Source: an uncultured Lachnospiraceae bacterium (GTDB lineage Bacteria; Bacillota; Clostridia; Lachnospirales; Lachnospiraceae). From it: DNA of 64,000 nt. The notes below the pieces were generated by a model that worked only from the letters and a program-made list of their open reading frames with translations, did not search any database and was not told where the DNA came from. The translations under genes were made by a program, and so were the position numbers. The stretch spans positions 170,915-234,914 of the forward strand of contig CACYNO010000002.1 in NCBI GenBank assembly GCA_902775895.1, read 5' to 3'. Of the stretch, positions 27,801 to 36,217 are shown piece by piece (positions within the stretch are counted from its first letter, which is position 1; every line of letters begins with the position of its first letter).

Positions 27801-28457
27801 ATGGATACGGTTTTTAAGTCTGTCACAAAAGACGATATAGAAAATGAGGGAATAATAAAAGAAGCAGCGGGCATCATAAAAAGAGGCGGAGTTCTTATAT
27901 TTCCTACGGAGACAGTCTACGGCGTGGGTGCGGATGCTTTTAACGAAAAAGCGTGCAGGAGGATATATGAGATAAAAAACCGTCCGGCGCACAAACCTCT
28001 TATAGTGCTGATCTCAGATATTAAAGATGTTGACAGGGTGGCGTCGGATGTGCCGGACGAAGCCCGGAATCTTATGGAAAAATACTGGCCCGGACCTCTG
28101 AGCATAATACTGAAAAAAAACGAAGATCTGCCGGATGTGGTCACTGCGGGGACGGATACGGTGGCGGTGCGGCTTACGTCAAATGAAGTCTTAAGGAAGA
28201 TAATATCCGAAGCGGAATGCCCCATAGTCGCCCCCAGTGCAAATATATCCGGCAAGCCTTTTAACGTCAGGGCAAAGGATACGGTGCAGGACTTTGAAGG
28301 TTTGGTGGATATGATAGTTGAAGATGACGGGTCAGTCAGCGGGGTTGAATCCACTATTGTATATATGTGTGGAGGACATCATAAGTTGATACGCGAAGGC
28401 GCAATACCGGCTACGTGTTTGTCTTTTCGAACATTAGAAGGCGGTCCAAAGAATTAA
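27801..28457 (+). CDS. L-threonylcarbamoyladenylate synthase (YrdC/Sua5 type)
   Basis: The 218-residue protein makes threonylcarbamoyl-AMP for the t6A37 modification of tRNAs. The YrdC core is intact: GGVLIFPTETVYGVGADA, KNRPAHKPLIV, YWPGPLSIILKK, TVAVRLTSNEV, CPIVAPSANISGKP, and SGVESTIVYM...LIREGAIP. The C-terminal Sua5 domain is absent. The final dozen residues (LSFRTLEGGPKN) are read from repeat copy C, which also supplies the stop. Start chosen at ATG 27801 because CAGGTG precedes it; an ATG at 27783 has no ribosome binding site. Confidence 0.9.
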   Translation: MDTVFKSVTKDDIENEGIIKEAAGIIKRGGVLIFPTETVYGVGADAFNEKACRRIYEIKNRPAHKPLIVLISDIKDVDRVASDVPDEARNLMEKYWPGPLSIILKKNEDLPDVVTAGTDTVAVRLTSNEVLRKIISEAECPIVAPSANISGKPFNVRAKDTVQDFEGLVDMIVEDDGSVSGVESTIVYMCGGHHKLIREGAIPATCLSFRTLEGGPKN

Positions 28458-28612
28458 GAACGGCCAAATCGTTTACGAACAAAAAGCATGGCTGCTTAAT
28501 GAGTGAGCATAAACAAAAGCTTATAAGCAGCATTCATGCTTTTTGTTCGTGTTCAAACGATTTTGTCGTTCTGTAAATTCTTTAGGGCCGCATTCTACAG
28601 TTTGAAAAGGCG
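28421..28612. repeat. Palindromic intergenic repeat family I, copy C
   Basis: Runs from CTTTTCGAACATTAGAA to TTCTACAGTTTGAAAAGG, in the same orientation as copy B. Arm blocks pair (GCGGTCC with GGGCCGC; AAATCGTTTA.GAACAAAAAGCATG with CATGCTTTTTGTTC..AAACGATTT) around an inner hairpin with AGCTTATAAGC-type symmetry. It overlaps the last 12 codons of the Sua5-type gene. Weak pairing may extend outward on both sides, but the left side is coding, so the boundary is uncertain. Confidence 0.82.
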
Positions 28613-28664
28613 AATCACGTAGGAGGTATAAGCCGTTTTCGCTAAAAACCTTATGATCCGATGG

Positions 28665-28693
28665 TTGCTTAATGTAGCATGGCATAATATAAT
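28665..28693 (+). promoter_or_regulatory. Promoter with start site at the ATG (leaderless candidate)
   Basis: TTGCTT at 28665-28670, 17-bp spacer, TATAAT at 28688-28693. The next ATG is at 28700, the expected +1 position, and no Shine-Dalgarno sequence lies between. Confidence 0.6.
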
Positions 28694-28699
28694 GACCCC

Positions 28700-29197
28700 A
28701 TGAATAAATTTAAGAGAATAATATTCGTAAGTAACGAAGACAGAACAAGGGGTCCCATGGCCGCAACTATAATGAACAACCTCTTAAAAGACAAGGACGA
28801 GTCCTTTATCATAGAGTCAAGGGGCATGATCGTGCTCTTTCCCGAACCTTACAGCCCAAAGGCTGCGGAGGCTGCAAAGCTCAGGGATATGAACCTTCCC
28901 AGCAGATTTTCAAGGCAGCTGACGGAGAAGGATTTCGGTGTGGACACTCTTGTCCTTACCATGGAGGCTGCGCAAAAGGATAAGATATACCTCAAATATC
29001 CGGAGGCAAGAAATGTTTTTACACTGTGTGAGTTTGCGGGAGAGGCGGATATGGAGCTTCCTAATCCTTACGGAGGAAATGAAGAGGATTACAGGGAGAG
29101 CTTTGACATATTGTATGGTATAGTCTTCAAGGCGACGGATGCCCTTTTGGGGTATAAAGATACTATAAGAGAAAAAAACAATACCGGGGGAAACTGA
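28700..29197 (+). CDS. LMW protein phosphatase homologue with lost catalytic residues
   Basis: The 165-residue protein has the fold signature of low-molecular-weight tyrosine/arginine phosphatases (YwlE type). The P-loop, normally FVCTGNTCRSPMA, reads FVSNEDRTRGPMA: the nucleophilic Cys is Ser and the Ser after Arg is Gly. The general-acid loop, normally DPFGG or DPYGG, reads NPYGG, so Asp is Asn. Both catalytic residues are therefore gone, and phosphatase activity is unlikely. Position between sua5 and rpiB matches Bacillus ywlC-ywlE-ywlF, supporting descent from YwlE. Possible role: phospho-protein binding or regulation. It appears to start at the first base of its transcript and its stop overlaps rpiB by one base. 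Confidence 0.85.
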   Translation: MNKFKRIIFVSNEDRTRGPMAATIMNNLLKDKDESFIIESRGMIVLFPEPYSPKAAEAAKLRDMNLPSRFSRQLTEKDFGVDTLVLTMEAAQKDKIYLKYPEARNVFTLCEFAGEADMELPNPYGGNEEDYRESFDILYGIVFKATDALLGYKDTIREKNNTGGN

Positions 29198-29637
29198 TGA
29201 TAGGAATAGCAAGCGATCACGGCGGATTTGCATTAAAGGAAGAATTAAAAAAACACCTGGAAGAAAAAGGATATGAACTAAAGGATTACGGATGCTTTTC
29301 CGAAGAGTCCTGTGATTATCCGGATTTTGCACATAAGGTGACGGATGCAGTACTTTCCGGGGAGTGCGGGAAAGGCATTCTTTTGTGCGGTACGGGTATA
29401 GGTATGAGCATGACGGCAAATAAAGTAAAGGGTATAAGAGCCGCACTTTGCGGGGACTGTTTCAGTGCAGAAGCTACAAGGGAGCATAATGACTCCAACG
29501 TTCTCTGCATAGGTGCCAGAGTTACGGGACCTGAGCTTGCTTTTAAGATAGCGGAGATTTTTCTGTCTACGGAATTTTCCGGGGATGAAAGGCATATAAG
29601 ACGTATCGGTAAGATCGGGGAAGAGTACAAGGGATGA
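29197..29637 (+). CDS. rpiB: Ribose-5-phosphate isomerase B
   Basis: The 146-residue protein interconverts ribose-5-phosphate and ribulose-5-phosphate. IGIASDHGGFALKEEL, YPDFAHKV and GILLCGTGIGMSMTANK with the catalytic Cys, then TREHNDSNVLCIGARV, are all at the usual positions. An allose-6-phosphate isomerase is the other family option, but no sugar operon is nearby. Translation is coupled to the genes on both sides (1-nt and 4-nt overlaps). Confidence 0.93.
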   Translation: MIGIASDHGGFALKEELKKHLEEKGYELKDYGCFSEESCDYPDFAHKVTDAVLSGECGKGILLCGTGIGMSMTANKVKGIRAALCGDCFSAEATREHNDSNVLCIGARVTGPELAFKIAEIFLSTEFSGDERHIRRIGKIGEEYKG

Positions 29638-30119
29638 GTGATAAAAGAAAAGACTATATCTCCTGGGACGAATATTTCATGGGGGTGGCGAAGCTTGCAG
29701 CCTTCAGGTCAAAGGATCCAAACACCCAGGTGGGGGCCTGCATAGTCAGTGAGGACAACAAGATACTTTCCATGGGCTACAACGGACTTCCCATCGGATG
29801 CTCCGATGACGAATTCCCCTGGTCCAGAGAAGGAGATCCTCTTGAGAACAAGTATCTGTATACAGCCCACAGCGAGCTGAACGCCATACTGAATTACAGA
29901 GGCGGGAGTCTTGAGGGTGCTAAGATGTACGTTACACTTTTTCCCTGTAATGAGTGTGCAAAGGCCATTATCCAGTCCGGGATAAAGACAGTGGTTTTTG
30001 AGTGCGATAAATATGCAGACACACCTGCAGTCATTGCGTCAAAGAGGATGTTTGACGCCGCGTCGGTAAGATATTATGAATATAATTCATCCGGAAGGCG
30101 CATTGATATTCAATTATAG
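29634..30119 (+). CDS. comEB: Deoxycytidylate deaminase / ComEB family
   Basis: The 161-residue zinc-dependent deaminase converts dCMP to dUMP for thymidylate synthesis. Zinc ligands and the catalytic Glu are in HSELNAI (~78-84) and PCNECAK (~107-113). ISWDEYFMGVAKLAAFRSKDPNTQVGACIV is the family N-terminus. Its start overlaps the rpiB stop (ATGA). Confidence 0.92.
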   Translation: MSDKRKDYISWDEYFMGVAKLAAFRSKDPNTQVGACIVSEDNKILSMGYNGLPIGCSDDEFPWSREGDPLENKYLYTAHSELNAILNYRGGSLEGAKMYVTLFPCNECAKAIIQSGIKTVVFECDKYADTPAVIASKRMFDAASVRYYEYNSSGRRIDIQL

Positions 30120-30135
30120 ATAGGAACATTTGAAA

Positions 30136-30573
30136 ATGAATTTTATCAAAGCAATAAGGGACAGACTGGCACAGGTAGACGAAGTAGTCCCCATACTTGT
30201 TTTTTTTGAACTTTTATATCTGGGGATAGGAGAACTGATCATTTGGGCCTTCCTGCCGGTAAACAAGCCTTCTGTGGCACTGGGCTTTGCCATAGGAGTG
30301 GGCTTTGCCATAATGAGTTCCATCCAGAATGCCTGGGTTTTATCAAGGGCACTCGGTAAAGCAAAAAGCAGGAAATCATCTTCGATAACCATGGTAATAT
30401 GGCTTATTGTCCGTATAGCGTGCATAGGAGGAATAGTGGTGCTGGCGGTGATCACAGACTTCTGCAGTCCCATCGCCATACTTATAGGAGTATTGTCCAT
30501 TCAGATTGGTGTGTATTTTGAACCTTGGGCAAGAAAGAGAAGACAGAAAAAAGAAAACAGAGAAGATAAATGA
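30136..30573 (+). CDS. AtpI-like four-helix membrane protein
   Basis: The 145-residue protein has about four hydrophobic helices (VPILVFFELLYLGIGELIIWAF, ALGFAIGVGFAIMSSI, ITMVIWLIVRIACIGGIVVLAVI, IAILIGVLSIQIGVYF) and a basic tail (RKRRQKKENREDK). Size and topology resemble ATP synthase protein I family members, but no atp genes follow. ATG 30136 is used; AGGA lies ~10 nt upstream. It overlaps the next gene by 4 nt. Confidence 0.55.
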   Translation: MNFIKAIRDRLAQVDEVVPILVFFELLYLGIGELIIWAFLPVNKPSVALGFAIGVGFAIMSSIQNAWVLSRALGKAKSRKSSSITMVIWLIVRIACIGGIVVLAVITDFCSPIAILIGVLSIQIGVYFEPWARKRRQKKENREDK

Positions 30574-32645
30574 GCAGAGGATACAAGAAAACCTACAGGA
30601 AAATGAAAAGGGTGTATAAGAATGTAGAGCTGGAAAGACGGCCCTTTCCCAAGCCTCTTCTTATCCTCATTATCTGTGCGGCAGCTTTTGTTGCCGCTTT
30701 TTTCGCTGTGCGGGCTCTTATTTCCCATTATGAAAGTACAAAGGTAACGCCCATGGTGCAGGAGACGGCAAGCCTTACTGCGGGGAAGACCAATCCCAGG
30801 ATCTGTATGCTGACACCGGAGGGAAGACGCTTTAATCTCATGACGGGAAATAAGGCGGAGGATTTTTCTAAAGACGAAAGAGGAAGCAGCCTGGTTCCCC
30901 TCTCGGAAGACAGGAAACAGAGAGTATTCATCGGTGCTTCGACCGAAGATATTAGTTCCCTTTCTTATCAGGTGAGGAATTCCGCAAATGGTGATCTGGT
31001 TGAGGAAACGACTCTTGAGGATATTAAAGCTGCTGAAGGCGGTGTGGAAGCCCTTATAGAGTTCAAAGACCTGATGAATGAAAAAAGGGAGTACAACCTC
31101 CAGCTCCGTCTGGAGATGAATGACGGTTCCGTGAGTCTTTACAATACCGCCATTGAGCTGATGGGTGATGTATGGGCTGAGGAAAAACTGGCCTATGTGG
31201 AGAAGTTGTCGGGATGGCTTTATGATCCGTCAAAGGGCGATGAGGTTTATGATGCGTTCTTACCATTATCTGATTCTGACGGCACTAATTTTGCGAAAGC
31301 AGGAATCAACAGCCTGACTTCCCTTCTTATGTGGGAGGGACTGGGAGCAAAGCCTGCTGAAACGCCTGTCCCCACCATAGTAAAAGTCGATGAGGAGTCC
31401 ACGAAGATAACTCAGAGTTATCCCATTGAGCTGTCTTCATCCGAAAATGAAAGGATTGTGGTAAATGAAGCATTTTCCGTGAAGATGACAAACTCGGGAG
31501 AAGTGATTCTGGAAAATTATGACAGGGACGCCTATGAGACTCTTTTGAACCCCTCCGTAAGAGAGGGAGCCCTTGATCTGGGATTTCAGGCCGGTGAAGA
31601 TATCAGTGCCCTTTCAAGTGAGGACGGTGGATATACGGCATTTATAAACGGAGGCAGTCTCTGGACGATAAAAGCCGGACATGATACGCAGAAAAGTAAG
31701 TTTACAAAGGTCTTTTCCCTGAGTTCCGAAAACGGAGCTGTCTTTGATTCATCGGGAGAGATAAAGGTAAACGATGAAGGTGATATAACAGGTATAAATC
31801 CCGAATACGGTATAAACATCCTGTCATTAGATAATGAAGGCAACATAAAGTTTACGGTTTACGGTACATATCCCGGAGGTTTCAGAAGCGGTGAGACGGG
31901 CATCAGTGTGTATTCATACAATGCAGGTGAAAACGGACTTACGGAACTGTTATTCATACCCGAGACGGGAGAGTTTGAGGACTTAAAGAAGGTGTCGGAT
32001 GAAAGCTATCTGAACGATAAGGGAGAGTTCTTTATCGTAAGAGAGGGGAAACTTTTGCAAATGGCAGAAGACGGAACCGTTGCCCGGGAGATCACTGATA
32101 CGAAAGGGGATGCGGTGTATTCCGTTTCGGAAAGCGGTGGATCTTACGCGGCTGAGCAAAAGGATAATATAGTTATCTATAATTGCGACAGTGATTCCTT
32201 AAAAGAGATATCCCATGCTGAAGGGGAGCGGCTGTTCCTTGCAGGATACACAGGTGAGGATCTGGTTTACGGTTTTGGAAATACGGAAAATGAATCTCCC
32301 GAGGGTAAGATATTTATGAATGAGATCAGGGTGATCGACAGGGACGGTAATGAGAAAATATCTTATAAAAATGAGGGGGTTTATTATTCTGATGTAGCCG
32401 TATATGATAACGGTGTTAAGTATAAGGAGTTTTCCAAAGAAGCCGACGGAAGCTTTAAGGAGATAAAAGAGGGCAGGATCGTTGCTAAGGATGATGCCGG
32501 TGATAAAAAGGTTTCCCTTGTTTTTGATACGGAGACGGGGAGACGTAAGCAGTTGAAGATGGTGTTTGAGGGGCATGTCAATAGTGATGACGGAGAGCCG
32601 GTGGTTGTTGAGAGTTGCAGATATACTAAAGTGCAATATGACTAA
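30570..32645 (+). CDS. Large single-pass extracytoplasmic protein of unknown function
   Basis: The 691-residue protein has a very basic cytoplasmic start (SRGYKKTYRKMKRVYKNVELERR), one membrane helix (LLILIICAAAFVAAFFAVRALI) and ~630 extracellular residues rich in short beta-strand repeats (GDITGINPEYGINILSLDNEGNIKF; VRVIDRDGNEKISY-like), suggesting a propeller-like or all-beta fold. I do not recognise the family. Cotranscribed with the AtpI-like gene. The last eight or so codons (CRYTKVQYD) lie in the inverted-repeat arm of the 32630-32823 palindrome. Confidence 0.7.
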   Translation: MSRGYKKTYRKMKRVYKNVELERRPFPKPLLILIICAAAFVAAFFAVRALISHYESTKVTPMVQETASLTAGKTNPRICMLTPEGRRFNLMTGNKAEDFSKDERGSSLVPLSEDRKQRVFIGASTEDISSLSYQVRNSANGDLVEETTLEDIKAAEGGVEALIEFKDLMNEKREYNLQLRLEMNDGSVSLYNTAIELMGDVWAEEKLAYVEKLSGWLYDPSKGDEVYDAFLPLSDSDGTNFAKAGINSLTSLLMWEGLGAKPAETPVPTIVKVDEESTKITQSYPIELSSSENERIVVNEAFSVKMTNSGEVILENYDRDAYETLLNPSVREGALDLGFQAGEDISALSSEDGGYTAFINGGSLWTIKAGHDTQKSKFTKVFSLSSENGAVFDSSGEIKVNDEGDITGINPEYGINILSLDNEGNIKFTVYGTYPGGFRSGETGISVYSYNAGENGLTELLFIPETGEFEDLKKVSDESYLNDKGEFFIVREGKLLQMAEDGTVAREITDTKGDAVYSVSESGGSYAAEQKDNIVIYNCDSDSLKEISHAEGERLFLAGYTGEDLVYGFGNTENESPEGKIFMNEIRVIDRDGNEKISYKNEGVYYSDVAVYDNGVKYKEFSKEADGSFKEIKEGRIVAKDDAGDKKVSLVFDTETGRRKQLKMVFEGHVNSDDGEPVVVESCRYTKVQYD

Positions 32646-32823
32646 ACAACCATACATGGCGTTTGTCACAGTAAAAGCGAAAAGTACAAGTTTATGTGCG
32701 CTGTACCTCACGCATGTACGTTTAATTTTTTTAAAAGTACTTTGCGCTCGCTAAGGCGCACAAAACTTGTCTTTTCGCTGTTTGGCTGACGTACGCTATC
32801 TGAAAGTTTGTCCATATTGCACT
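32630..32823. repeat. Palindromic repeat family II (194 bp)
   Basis: Perfect 11-bp terminal inverted repeats AGTGCAATATG (32630-32640) and CATATTGCACT (32813-32823) enclose arms that pair strongly (GCGAAAAGTACAAGTTTATGTGCGC-like left arm against its right-hand partner GCGCACAAAACTTGTCTTTTCGC), with an inner GTAC-containing hairpin. CAGAT lies just outside both ends. Unrelated in sequence to family I. It overlaps the stop of the upstream gene and precedes uvrA. Confidence 0.8.
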
Positions 32824-32870
32824 CCATTAATCTGAAGTCGTAACAAGCAACGGCGTTTAGGAGTATATTT

Positions 32871-35705
32871 ATGAAGAAGGGGCAGTTTAGGAATTATATA
32901 AAGATACGGGGTGCGGCGGAGCATAACCTGAAAAACATAGATGTGGATATACCCAGGGATGCGCTGGTGGTGCTTACGGGGATATCCGGGTCAGGGAAGA
33001 GTTCACTGGCATTCGATACAATTTACGCTGAGGGACAGAGAAGATACATGGAGTCCCTTTCTTCTTATGCAAGACAATTCCTGGGGCAGATGGAAAAGCC
33101 CAAGGTGGAGTCCATAGAGGGACTGTCTCCTGCTATATCCATAGACCAGAAATCCACCAACAGAAACCCCCGCTCCACTGTCGGAACCGTGACGGAAATA
33201 TATGATTATTTCAGGCTGCTTTATGCAAGAGTGGGGACGCCCCATTGTCCCAAGTGCGGCAAGAAAGTGGAAAAGCAGACCGTGGACCAGATGGTGGATG
33301 AACTTATGAACCTTCCCGAAAAGACCAAACTTCAGATCCTTGCCCCTGTTGTGCGGGGACGAAAAGGTGAGCATGAAAAGGTTTTTGAAAGTGCAAGGAA
33401 GTCGGGCTATGCCAGAGTGCTGGTGGACGGTAATGTGTATGAACTCACGGAAGACATTAAGCTCGAGAAAAATAAAAAGCATGATATATCCGTGGTTGTG
33501 GATCGTATAGTTATCAAGGACGGTATACAAAAAAGGCTTACGGATTCGGCTGAGACTGCACTTAAGCTTGGCGAAGGGCTTATGGATGCGGAGATACCCG
33601 GCGGGGAGACCTATAAGTTTTCCCAGAGTTTTGCCTGCCCCGACTGCGGTATAAGCATAGATGAGATAGAACCCAGGAGCTTTTCCTTCAATAATCCCTT
33701 TGGTGCGTGTCCCGACTGTTTCGGACTGGGATTTAAGATGGAGTTTGACCCGGAGCTTATGATACCGGATCAGAGCCTGAGTATAAACGAAGGCGCCATC
33801 ATGGCCCCGGGCTGGGCATCTGCGGTGGATGATAAGAGTTTTTCGGGATCTCTCCTGAAGGCTATGGCAGAGGAGTACGGTTTTTCCCTTGATACCCCCT
33901 TTGGTAAATATCCCAAAAAGGTTAAGGATCTGATAATACACGGAACCGGCGGCAAGGCGGTAAAGGTGCATTACCGTGGCCAGCGGGGCGTGGGAGTGTA
34001 TGATATCTCCTTTGAGGGTCTTGTAAAAAATATGGAGCAGAGATACCGGGAGACCGGGTCTGATATCATGAAGCAGCAGTACGAGGCCTTTATGCGTATC
34101 ACCCCCTGTGTTGCCTGCGGCGGAAGGCGCTTGAAGGAGTCTTCCCTGGCGGTGACCGTTGCGGATAAAAATATCTATGAGATGACGGTGATGTCTATTG
34201 ATAAGCTGGCAGGATTTCTGGAGGGTGTTTCGTTTAGCAAGCGCCAGCTTGATATTGGCGGGGAGATTCTGAAGGAGATAAAGGCGAGGCTTGAGTTCCT
34301 TCTTGACGTGGGACTTGATTATCTGTCTCTTTCAAGGGCAACGGGAACCCTGTCCGGAGGGGAGGCACAGCGGATACGCCTTGCCACCCAGATAGGCTCG
34401 GGGCTTGTGGGAGTGGCGTATATCCTTGACGAGCCAAGTATAGGGTTGCACCAGAGGGATAACGACAAGCTTATAGCTACCCTGACCAGACTGAGAGACT
34501 TAGGGAACACGGTTATAGTGGTAGAGCACGACGAGGACACCATGCGGGCTGCCGACTGGATAGTGGATATCGGTCCCGGTGCCGGTGAGCACGGCGGCGA
34601 GGTTGTGGCGGTTGGGACTGCCGAGGACATTTGTAAAAAGAAAAAGTCTGTTACAGGGGCTTATCTCAGCGGCAGGGAAAAGATACCGGTGCCGGCTTCA
34701 AGGAGAAAGGCAACGGAGTTTATCACCATTAAGGGAGCTAAGGAAAACAATCTAAAGAATATCGATGTGGATATCCCAATCGGTGTATTTACCTGTGTTA
34801 CCGGGGTTTCCGGATCGGGGAAGAGTTCTCTTATAAATGAGATACTTTATAAAAGGCTGGCTAAAGAGCTGAACCGTGCCGTGACGGTGCCGGGAAAGCA
34901 CGATAAGATAGCGGGGCTTGGGAATCTGGATAAAGTTATAGACATTGACCAGGCACCTATAGGCAGAACCCCAAGATCAAACCCGGCTACATATACGGGA
35001 GTGTTTGATATCATAAGAGACCTTTTTGCAGCCACTACGGATGCCAAGGAGCGGGGATACAAGAAGGGGAGATTCAGCTTTAACGTAAAGGGCGGCCGGT
35101 GCGAGGCATGCTCCGGAGACGGTATCATCAAGATAGAGATGCATTTTCTTCCTGACGTGTACGTGCCCTGCGAAGTCTGCGGCGGCAAGAGGTATAACCG
35201 TGAGACCCTTGAGGTGCGCTACAAGGGAAAGACCATTTACGATGTGCTGAACATGACCGTGGATGAGGCAGTGGAATTTTTTGAAAATGTGCCGACTCTG
35301 CGAAGAAAAATAGAGACCATCCAGGAAGTGGGGCTTGGATATATCCGCCTGGGTCAGCCCTCCACGGAGCTTTCCGGTGGTGAGGCGCAGCGTATGAAGC
35401 TGGCGACGGAGCTTTCCAAAAAGAGTACGGGACGCACTGTCTACATACTCGATGAGCCCACCACGGGACTGCATTTTGCGGATGTGCATAAGCTGACGGA
35501 TATACTTCAGAGACTCATAGAAGGGGGTAATACCGTTATCGTTATCGAGCATAACCTGGATGTGATAAAGACTGCGGACTATATCATCGATATGGGTCCG
35601 GAAGGGGGAGATGGCGGCGGTACGGTTATCGCCACGGGTACTCCGGAAGAGGTGGCGAAGGTTAAGAAATCGTATACGGGGCAGTATCTGAAGAAGTATG
35701 TTTGA
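32871..35705 (+). CDS. uvrA: Excinuclease ABC subunit A
   Basis: The 944-residue DNA-damage sensor of nucleotide excision repair has two ABC ATPase halves: Walker [10 protein letters not shown] (~37) and GVSGSGKSS (~645), signature [12 protein letters not shown] and [12 protein letters not shown], Walker [11 protein letters not shown] and [10 protein letters not shown], and zinc motifs including [16 protein letters not shown], and [17 protein letters not shown]. Length is typical. ATG follows TAGGAG. No LexA-like box was recognised; uvrB is not adjacent. The promoter of the first antitoxin RNA overlaps its stop codon. Confidence 0.97.
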   Translation: MKKGQFRNYIKIRGAAEHNLKNIDVDIPRDALVVLTGISGSGKSSLAFDTIYAEGQRRYMESLSSYARQFLGQMEKPKVESIEGLSPAISIDQKSTNRNPRSTVGTVTEIYDYFRLLYARVGTPHCPKCGKKVEKQTVDQMVDELMNLPEKTKLQILAPVVRGRKGEHEKVFESARKSGYARVLVDGNVYELTEDIKLEKNKKHDISVVVDRIVIKDGIQKRLTDSAETALKLGEGLMDAEIPGGETYKFSQSFACPDCGISIDEIEPRSFSFNNPFGACPDCFGLGFKMEFDPELMIPDQSLSINEGAIMAPGWASAVDDKSFSGSLLKAMAEEYGFSLDTPFGKYPKKVKDLIIHGTGGKAVKVHYRGQRGVGVYDISFEGLVKNMEQRYRETGSDIMKQQYEAFMRITPCVACGGRRLKESSLAVTVADKNIYEMTVMSIDKLAGFLEGVSFSKRQLDIGGEILKEIKARLEFLLDVGLDYLSLSRATGTLSGGEAQRIRLATQIGSGLVGVAYILDEPSIGLHQRDNDKLIATLTRLRDLGNTVIVVEHDEDTMRAADWIVDIGPGAGEHGGEVVAVGTAEDICKKKKSVTGAYLSGREKIPVPASRRKATEFITIKGAKENNLKNIDVDIPIGVFTCVTGVSGSGKSSLINEILYKRLAKELNRAVTVPGKHDKIAGLGNLDKVIDIDQAPIGRTPRSNPATYTGVFDIIRDLFAATTDAKERGYKKGRFSFNVKGGRCEACSGDGIIKIEMHFLPDVYVPCEVCGGKRYNRETLEVRYKGKTIYDVLNMTVDEAVEFFENVPTLRRKIETIQEVGLGYIRLGQPSTELSGGEAQRMKLATELSKKSTGRTVYILDEPTTGLHFADVHKLTDILQRLIEGGNTVIVIEHNLDVIKTADYIIDMGPEGGDGGGTVIATGTPEEVAKVKKSYTGQYLKKYV

Positions 35706-35729
35706 CTTATGAATGATAAGTGATATAAT
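35702..35729 (+). promoter_or_regulatory. Promoter of antitoxin RNA 1
   Basis: TTGACT at 35702-35707 (overlapping the uvrA stop), 16-bp spacer, TATAAT at 35724-35729. Same boxes and spacer as the antitoxin RNA 2 promoter. Confidence 0.85.
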
Positions 35730-35734
35730 CAGAA

Positions 35735-35815
35735 AAGGAGCGGTACTAAGTTGCGCCGCCCTTGTTGATGTTAAACCGTCCGAAGACCGTTCAAATCTTA
35801 AAGGACGGTTTTTTA
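35735..35815 (+). ncRNA. Type I antitoxin RNA 1 (antisense)
   Basis: Predicted ~80-nt RNA from the strong promoter at 35702-35729 to a terminator (AAACCGTCC at 35773-35781 with GGACGGTTT at 35803-35811, then T). It is antisense to the 3' end and 3' untranslated region of the toxin 1 mRNA, overlapping the toxin stop codon. It is closely similar in sequence to antitoxin RNA 2 on the other strand (GAGCGGTACT-AGTT, CCCTTGTTGAT, TTCAAATCTT blocks in the same order). Confidence 0.75.
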
Positions 35816-35893
35816 ATCTCTACTTACAGTGTAGAGGAGTGCCATAACAGCGACAATTAATTGGTATAGGCCAATCAGATCATCAAAGTCCAT
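35813..35893 (-). CDS. Small hydrophobic type I toxin-like peptide 1
   Basis: A 26-residue peptide with an excellent ribosome binding site (AAGGAGG). It starts MDFDDLIGLYQLIVAV, continues through a single hydrophobic segment with an ALLY motif, and ends in a short polar tail (VSRD). Size, single helix and antisense partner match holin-like / TxpA-type toxins that insert into the membrane. Promoter TTTACA-17-TATATT lies at 35975-35947. In its leader CCCCCTTG can pair with the ribosome binding site CAAGGAGG, hiding it. Confidence 0.7.
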   Translation of the reverse strand: MDFDDLIGLYQLIVAVMALLYTVSRD

Positions 35894-35901
35894 GGCACGC
35901 A

Positions 35902-35924
35902 CCTCCTTGTTATGATCAAGGGGG
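35902..35924 (-). promoter_or_regulatory. Shine-Dalgarno-sequestering hairpin in toxin 1 mRNA
   Basis: On the minus strand CCCCCTTG (35924-35917) and CAAGGAGG (35909-35902) can form seven of eight pairs around a 7-nt loop, masking the toxin's ribosome binding site. Confidence 0.55.
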
Positions 35925-35946
35925 CGGCAACCGTTCCCGCCGGAAT

Positions 35947-35975
35947 AATATATCATGCAAACGTATGTTTGTAAA
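35947..35975 (-). promoter_or_regulatory. Promoter of toxin 1
   Basis: On the minus strand TTTACA (35975-35970), 17-bp spacer, TATATT (35952-35947). Confidence 0.65.
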
Positions 35976-35982
35976 TATGGAT

Positions 35983-36014
35983 TTTAAAACCCGCCAGTAT
36001 AGTTCAGGCGGGTT
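35983..36014. terminator. Hairpin upstream of toxin 2
   Basis: AAAACCCGCC and GGCGGGTTTT form a 10-bp stem. It could be a bidirectional terminator separating the two modules, or a structured leader of toxin 2 mRNA, whose promoter I could not place with confidence. Confidence 0.6.
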
Positions 36015-36048
36015 TTATTTACTTGAATAAAACAAAAGGGTGAAGCCA

Positions 36049-36144
36049 ATGACGATAGAAACATGGATTGCCTTGTGCGAACTTGCTATATCGTTTGCGG
36101 CACTCCTTTACGAGATATTAAAGGATAAAAATAACCGCCTTTAA
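36049..36144 (+). CDS. Small hydrophobic type I toxin-like peptide 2
   Basis: A 31-residue peptide starting MTIETWIALCELAISFAALL with a basic/polar tail (KDKNNRL). It resembles the putative holin-like toxin family in length and N-terminal pattern and shares the ALLY motif with peptide 1. Ribosome binding site AGGGTGA lies 6 nt upstream. Its mRNA probably ends at the hairpin 36182-36213, fully overlapped by antitoxin RNA 2. Confidence 0.7.
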   Translation: MTIETWIALCELAISFAALLYEILKDKNNRL

Positions 36145-36212
36145 AGATTTGAAACGTCTTTAAGGCGGTTTAGAATCAACAAGGGCGCTAACTAAGTACC
36201 GCTCTTTTTGTG
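36130..36212 (-). ncRNA. Type I antitoxin RNA 2 (antisense)
   Basis: Predicted ~83-nt RNA from the promoter TTGACT-16-TATAAT (36245-36218) to a terminator in which AACCGCC and GGCGGTT pair (36133-36170), followed by ATTTTTAT on the minus strand. It is antisense to the last codons and the 3' region of toxin 2 and is homologous to antitoxin RNA 1 in mirror orientation. Confidence 0.75.
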
Positions 36213-36217
36213 CTTTA

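Noticed and set aside
33003-33971. 322-codon minus-strand frame inside uvrA
   Set aside because: uvrA is complete and clearly coding on the plus strand; the antisense frame has no start signals or recognisable domains.
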